NCBI GenBank assembly: GCA_009698515.1
Contig: WLQA01000041.1
Span: forward strand, 1-6,871
From: Actinomycetota bacterium
Lineage (GTDB): Bacteria > Actinomycetota > Actinomycetes > Nanopelagicales > Nanopelagicaceae
Direction: 5' to 3'
DNA length: 6,871 nucleotides
A program made the position numbers and the translations under genes. The notes beneath the pieces are model-generated. The model was given only the letters and a program-made list of their open reading frames with translations. It was not told the origin of the DNA and made no database searches. Of the stretch, positions 4,466-6,871 are shown piece after piece (within the stretch, counting starts at the first letter, position 1; the number at the start of each line of letters is the position of its first letter).

Positions 4466-6157
4466 GTGAAGATGGGCCAGATCCGAATAGCGCTCGCACA
4501 GATCAATCCAACAGTTGGTGATCTGGCAGCTAATGCTGACCTAGTTTCGAAGTACGCCTTTGATGCGGCAAATGCTGGTGCGGTTGTAGTGGTTTATCCA
4601 GAGATGATTTTGACCGGCTATACAGTTGAAGATTTGGCAACCCGTGCCTCATTTCGCAGTGCATCGATTAATGCAGTTAATCAATTAGCAAAGCGGATAA
4701 ATGATGAAGGTAATGGGGATTTAACATTATTAGTTGGCTACCTGGGCGAGAGCGATAAGAGTGAGCCGCAAAACTGTGTGGCGGTAATTCACCGTGGCGC
4801 AATCGTTGCCACATATATAAAGCATCACCTGCCTAATTACGGCGTCTTTGATGAGTTTCGAAATTTTAAAGCCGGCAACCACTCTCTAGTAATTCGAGTA
4901 GTTGGCGTAGATATCGGTATCGCAATTTGTGAAGATATCTGGCAAGAGGGCGGTCCAGTTGCTGAACTGGCCAAGCGAAATATTGGTTTGTTCTTGGTGC
5001 CAAATGGCAGTCCATTTGAAGCAAATAAAGATGATGTGCGATTGGCGTTAGTGCAGCGCCGGGCGCAACAAATTAGCGCACCGTTGGCATATGTAAATAT
5101 GACTGGCGGACAAGATGATTTAGTTTTTGATGGCGACACAATTGTTGTAGATACAGATGGCTCCGTAATTGCCCGCGCCCCACAATTTGAAGAGGGCTTA
5201 ATGGTGATTGATCTGGATGTGAAATTAACCAGCAGTGATCCTGATCTAATAATCTCTGAGCCACCTATCTTGAAGTACAAAAAATTAATCGCCGGCGTTG
5301 CCCCACGACTAGATGATCTAGCCGAGATTTGGCAGGCGATGGTGGTTGGTCTTCGCGATTATGTAATTAAAAATAAATTCCCATCAGTAGTTTTAGGTTT
5401 ATCAGGTGGCATTGATTCAGCAGTTGTTGCAGCTATTGCAGCAGATGCCATAGGTGCTGATCGAGTACATGGCATTGCCCTACCAAGTAAGTACTCATCT
5501 GAGCACTCATTGGCAGATGCCAAGCAATTAGCAATTAACACTGGTGTTAAGTATCGAATCATTGAGATCGAGCCAATGGTGCAATCATTTATTAGCAATC
5601 TTGGGCTATCTGGTTTAGCCGAGGAAAATGTGCAAGCACGAGTTCGCGGCACCACCTTGATGGGCTTATCTAATCAAGAGGGACATTTAGTTTTAGCAAC
5701 TGGTAATAAATCAGAGTTAGCAGTTGGGTACTCAACTCTTTATGGTGATGCAGTTGGTGGTTATGCACCAATTAAAGATCTGTATAAAACGCAGGTTTGG
5801 GATCTAGCCAAGTGGCGCAATGAGCTTGCCGTTAAAAATGGGCAGACTCCACCAATTCCAGCTAATTCAATTTTGAAAGAGCCAAGTGCTGAACTTCGCC
5901 CTGGCCAAAAAGATTCTGATTCACTTCCAGATTACAAAGTATTAGATCAGTTACTACATATTTATATTGATCAAGATGGTGGCCGACCTGGCGCAATTGC
6001 CGCCGGTTTTGATGCCGCACTTGTTGATCGGGTTGTGCAGTTGGTAGATCGCGCCGAATATAAGCGCCGGCAATATCCACCTGGTACCAAAATCTCTGGC
6101 AAAGCCTTTGGCAAAGACCGCAGATTGCCGATTACATCACATTGGAAAGAGTCTTAA
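4466..6157 (+). CDS. nadE: Glutamine-dependent NAD(+) synthetase (nitrilase-type amidase fused to NAD synthetase)
   Basis: Last step of NAD synthesis: deamido-NAD plus ATP plus glutamine-derived ammonia gives NAD. Residues 1 to about 265 form the nitrilase-fold glutaminase with its Glu-Lys-Cys triad visible: E46 in YPEMILTGY, K119 in IKHHLPNYGVFDE and C155 in ICEDIWQ. Residues about 285-563 form the ATP pyrophosphatase synthetase: SGGIDS P-loop (313-318), ARVRGTTLMGLSNQEG (391-406), ATGNKSELAVGYSTLYGD (411-428) and LPDYKVLDQLL (487-497). At 563 residues it is the compact bacterial form, shorter than the roughly 680-residue mycobacterial enzyme. The protein is cytoplasmic. The start is GTG 4466, supported by the TANNNT box 6 nt upstream; ATG 4472 would lose only two residues. 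It is divergent from panB, and the next gene is the Cys-ending leader ORF and cysK, which has its own promoter. Confidence 0.97.
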   Translation: MKMGQIRIALAQINPTVGDLAANADLVSKYAFDAANAGAVVVVYPEMILTGYTVEDLATRASFRSASINAVNQLAKRINDEGNGDLTLLVGYLGESDKSEPQNCVAVIHRGAIVATYIKHHLPNYGVFDEFRNFKAGNHSLVIRVVGVDIGIAICEDIWQEGGPVAELAKRNIGLFLVPNGSPFEANKDDVRLALVQRRAQQISAPLAYVNMTGGQDDLVFDGDTIVVDTDGSVIARAPQFEEGLMVIDLDVKLTSSDPDLIISEPPILKYKKLIAGVAPRLDDLAEIWQAMVVGLRDYVIKNKFPSVVLGLSGGIDSAVVAAIAADAIGADRVHGIALPSKYSSEHSLADAKQLAINTGVKYRIIEIEPMVQSFISNLGLSGLAEENVQARVRGTTLMGLSNQEGHLVLATGNKSELAVGYSTLYGDAVGGYAPIKDLYKTQVWDLAKWRNELAVKNGQTPPIPANSILKEPSAELRPGQKDSDSLPDYKVLDQLLHIYIDQDGGRPGAIAAGFDAALVDRVVQLVDRAEYKRRQYPPGTKISGKAFGKDRRLPITSHWKES

Positions 6158-6171
6158 CTTTCTTATTACGC

Positions 6172-6189
6172 TTGCGATAGAACACGCAA
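6172..6189 (+). repeat. Short inverted repeat downstream of nadE
   Basis: TTGCG (6172-6176) and CGCAA (6185-6189) flank an 8-nt loop 14 nt after the nadE stop. No U run follows, so it is at best a weak RNA end-stabilising hairpin. No convincing intrinsic terminator is seen right after nadE. Confidence 0.25.
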
Positions 6190-6200
6190 ACTATTTGCAA

Positions 6201-6230
6201 TTAGCATCAAAGTATTAAGTACTTTAGATT
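6201..6230 (+). promoter_or_regulatory. Promoter of the leader peptide-cysK transcript
   Basis: TTAGCA (6201-6206, four of six matches to TTGACA) lies 18 bp before TAGATT (6225-6230, TANNNT). Exactly 6 nt (TAGCCC) then separate the -10 from the ATG at 6237, so the leader ORF would start on the first transcribed base. This is the best -35/-10 pair in the window. It overlaps an inverted repeat. Confidence 0.6.
6209..6225. promoter_or_regulatory. Candidate operator: AAAGTA-TTAAG-TACTTT palindrome in the cysK promoter
   Basis: AAAGTA (6209-6214) and TACTTT (6220-6225) are perfect complements around a 5-nt spacer. The palindrome fills the space between the -35 and -10 boxes and touches the -10. 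A bound dimer would occlude RNA polymerase. Which regulator binds is unknown; a sulfur regulator is a guess from context only. Confidence 0.45.
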
Positions 6231-6236
6231 TAGCCC

Positions 6237-6317
6237 ATGATCAAATCAATCGGAGATTGGCTGTTTACCCGCCGCCGGGTAATTGATTTTGGTCTTGCAA
6301 CATCTTGCAGTTGCTAA
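6237..6317 (+). CDS. Cysteine-ending regulatory leader peptide (uORF) upstream of cysK
   Basis: A 26-codon ORF whose product ends LFTRRRVIDFGLATSCSC; the final codons are Cys24-Ser-Cys26 then TAA. From memory, short actinobacterial leader peptides upstream of sulfur and cysteine genes share a basic RR(R/H), then V(I)DL/F, then a Cys-containing C-terminus; this matches well. The TANNNT box 6 nt before the ATG implies leaderless translation. The role inferred is a cysteine sensor: when Cys-tRNA is scarce, ribosomes stall at the two terminal Cys codons, changing the fold of the following leader and raising cysK expression. The ORF stops 72 nt before the cysK ATG. The peptide itself probably has no other function. 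The alternative, a chance ORF, is made unlikely by the combination of promoter spacing, RRRVID motif, Cys ending and the gene downstream. Confidence 0.75.
   Translation: MIKSIGDWLFTRRRVIDFGLATSCSC
6243..6289 (+). promoter_or_regulatory. Nested hairpin inside the leader ORF (possible attenuator element)
   Basis: The inner stem TTACCCG (6265-6271)/CGGGTAA (6276-6282) is perfect over 7 bp with a 4-nt loop. The outer arms AAATCAAT (6243-6250) and ATTGATTT (6282-6289) are perfect over 8 bp. GGTAA (6278-6282) could instead pair with TTACC (6339-6343), which directly precedes a U-rich run. A translating ribosome reaching the Cys codons would melt the inner stem, so competing folds are conceivable. 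The mechanism is inferred, not shown. Confidence 0.4.
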
Positions 6318-6389
6318 TTTAATTTATTTCTTTCGGCTTTACCTTTTATTTTTTTACTCAATTTAATCAACTTTTAACAAGGAGAAATT
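6318..6389 (+). promoter_or_regulatory. U-rich spacer and ribosome binding site of cysK
   Basis: The 72 nt between the leader stop and the cysK ATG are strongly pyrimidine- and AT-rich, with TTTTATTTTTTT at 6344-6355. AAGGAGA (6379-6385) lies 4 nt before the ATG and is the strongest Shine-Dalgarno in the window. CCTT (6342-6345) could pair with AAGG of that site, but the match is only 4 bp, so sequestration of the RBS is not established. Confidence 0.6.
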
Positions 6390-6871
6390 ATGAAGATTTA
6401 CAACGATATTACTGAGGTCTATGGAAATACCCCGCTAGTTCGAATAAATAAAATTATGGATGGGGCAGCAGCAAATGTCTTTGCCAAGCTTGAGTTTTAC
6501 AACCCATCTGCAACTGTTAAAGATCGCCTAGGTATTGCCATGGTTGATGCTGCTGAAAAAAGTGGCGCCTTAAAACCAGGCGGCACAATTGTGGAGGCAA
6601 CATCTGGAAACACTGGAATTGCACTGGCAATGGTTGGCGCAGCTCGCGGATACAAAACAATTCTGACAATGCCAGAGTCAGTTTCTAAAGAACGACGTAA
6701 ATTAATTAAGGCATACGGCGCTGAATTAGTTTTAACACCAGCTGCTGAAGGAATGAAGGGCGCAGTTGCTAAAGCAGAGGAGCTTGGTAAATCAGGTGCA
6801 GTACTTGTTCGCCAATTTGAAAACGAGGCAGGCCCTGCTATTCACCGCAAAACAACTGGTGAGGAAATTTG
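6390..6871 (+). CDS. cysK: Cysteine synthase (O-acetylserine sulfhydrylase), N-terminal half; truncated by window end
   Basis: The PLP enzyme makes cysteine from O-acetylserine and sulfide in the cytoplasm. About 160 of the usual 305-310 residues are visible. Motifs: GNTPLVRI (12-19), ATVKDRLG (41-48) with K44 as the PLP Schiff-base lysine, EATSGNTGIALA (69-80) holding the TSGNTG loop that binds the substrate carboxylate, TMPESVSKERRKLIKAYGAELVLTP (the substrate-side segment), and QFEN followed by H-RKTTGEE at the edge. All expected catalytic parts in this half are present and there is no frameshift. CysK rather than CysM or cystathionine beta-synthase is favoured by the TSGNTG loop and the plain N-terminus, though CysM-like paralogues cannot be excluded without the C-terminus. 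It is expressed from the promoter at 6201-6230 behind the Cys-ending leader ORF. Confidence 0.93.
   Translation, partial: MKIYNDITEVYGNTPLVRINKIMDGAAANVFAKLEFYNPSATVKDRLGIAMVDAAEKSGALKPGGTIVEATSGNTGIALAMVGAARGYKTILTMPESVSKERRKLIKAYGAELVLTPAAEGMKGAVAKAEELGKSGAVLVRQFENEAGPAIHRKTTGEEI

Noticed and set aside
4837..6080. Minus-strand open frames inside nadE.
   Set aside because: They are shadows of a coding sequence with both catalytic domains intact; none has an RBS or recognisable product.
4472..6157. ATG at 4472 as the nadE start.
   Set aside because: Possible, but the -10 box spacing of 6 nt fits GTG 4466, in line with the other SD-less genes here. The difference is two residues.
6265..6290. 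The TTACCCG/CGGGTAA hairpin plus TTGATTTT as the nadE terminator.
   Set aside because: It lies inside the leader ORF, more than 100 nt after nadE, and the following sequence is a poor U tract. A role in attenuation fits better, although read-through control of nadE is not excluded.
6158..6389. A SAM-type riboswitch upstream of cysK.
   Set aside because: No SAM riboswitch core signatures are seen, and much of the region is accounted for by the promoter and the Cys-ending leader ORF.

Overview
The window looks like a chromosomal segment of a low-GC, streamlined actinobacterium. The protein family variants are actinobacterial, AT content is high, gaps are short, and several genes seem to be transcribed without a leader from TANNNT -10 boxes. 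The best guess from sequence character alone is the freshwater acI/Nanopelagicales type; no marker gene proves it. I see no mobile element, CRISPR array, rRNA or tRNA.

Layout. 1-1114 (-) is the N-terminal part of a cytoplasmic M13 (PepO/neprilysin-like) metallopeptidase. Across an 84-bp divergent promoter, 1199-1675 (+) encodes a MarR-family regulator. A perfect bidirectional terminator (1685-1718) separates it from a convergent small gene (1731-1967, -), which encodes a lysine/arginine/alanine-rich histone-like peptide built almost entirely of 13-residue repeats. The 250 bp behind that gene contain a leader hairpin and a long run of A/T tracts spaced about 10 bp apart, which predicts strongly curved DNA. 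Next comes a two-gene minus-strand operon: panB (3504-4313, pantothenate synthesis), then an MFS transporter (2218-3486). A divergent region with a perfect 20-bp tandem duplication leads to nadE (4466-6157, +), the glutamine-dependent NAD synthetase. The last part holds a short, apparently leaderless upstream ORF (6237-6317) ending in Cys-Ser-Cys, followed by cysK (6390 to the window edge, +).

How it fits together. panB and nadE feed cofactor synthesis (coenzyme A and NAD) from back-to-back promoters. The most interesting regulatory element is the Cys-ending leader ORF in front of cysK. It resembles actinobacterial cysteine attenuator leader peptides, in which ribosome stalling at Cys codons would report low cysteine and raise expression of cysteine synthase. 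The second point of interest is the stand-alone repeat protein, which resembles a histone H1 or HupB tail, lying next to phased A-tract DNA. The third is a consistent start rule: the four starts without a Shine-Dalgarno sequence (peptidase, MarR, nadE, leader peptide) each have a TANNNT hexamer exactly 6 nt before the start codon, whereas the other four genes have clear Shine-Dalgarno sites.
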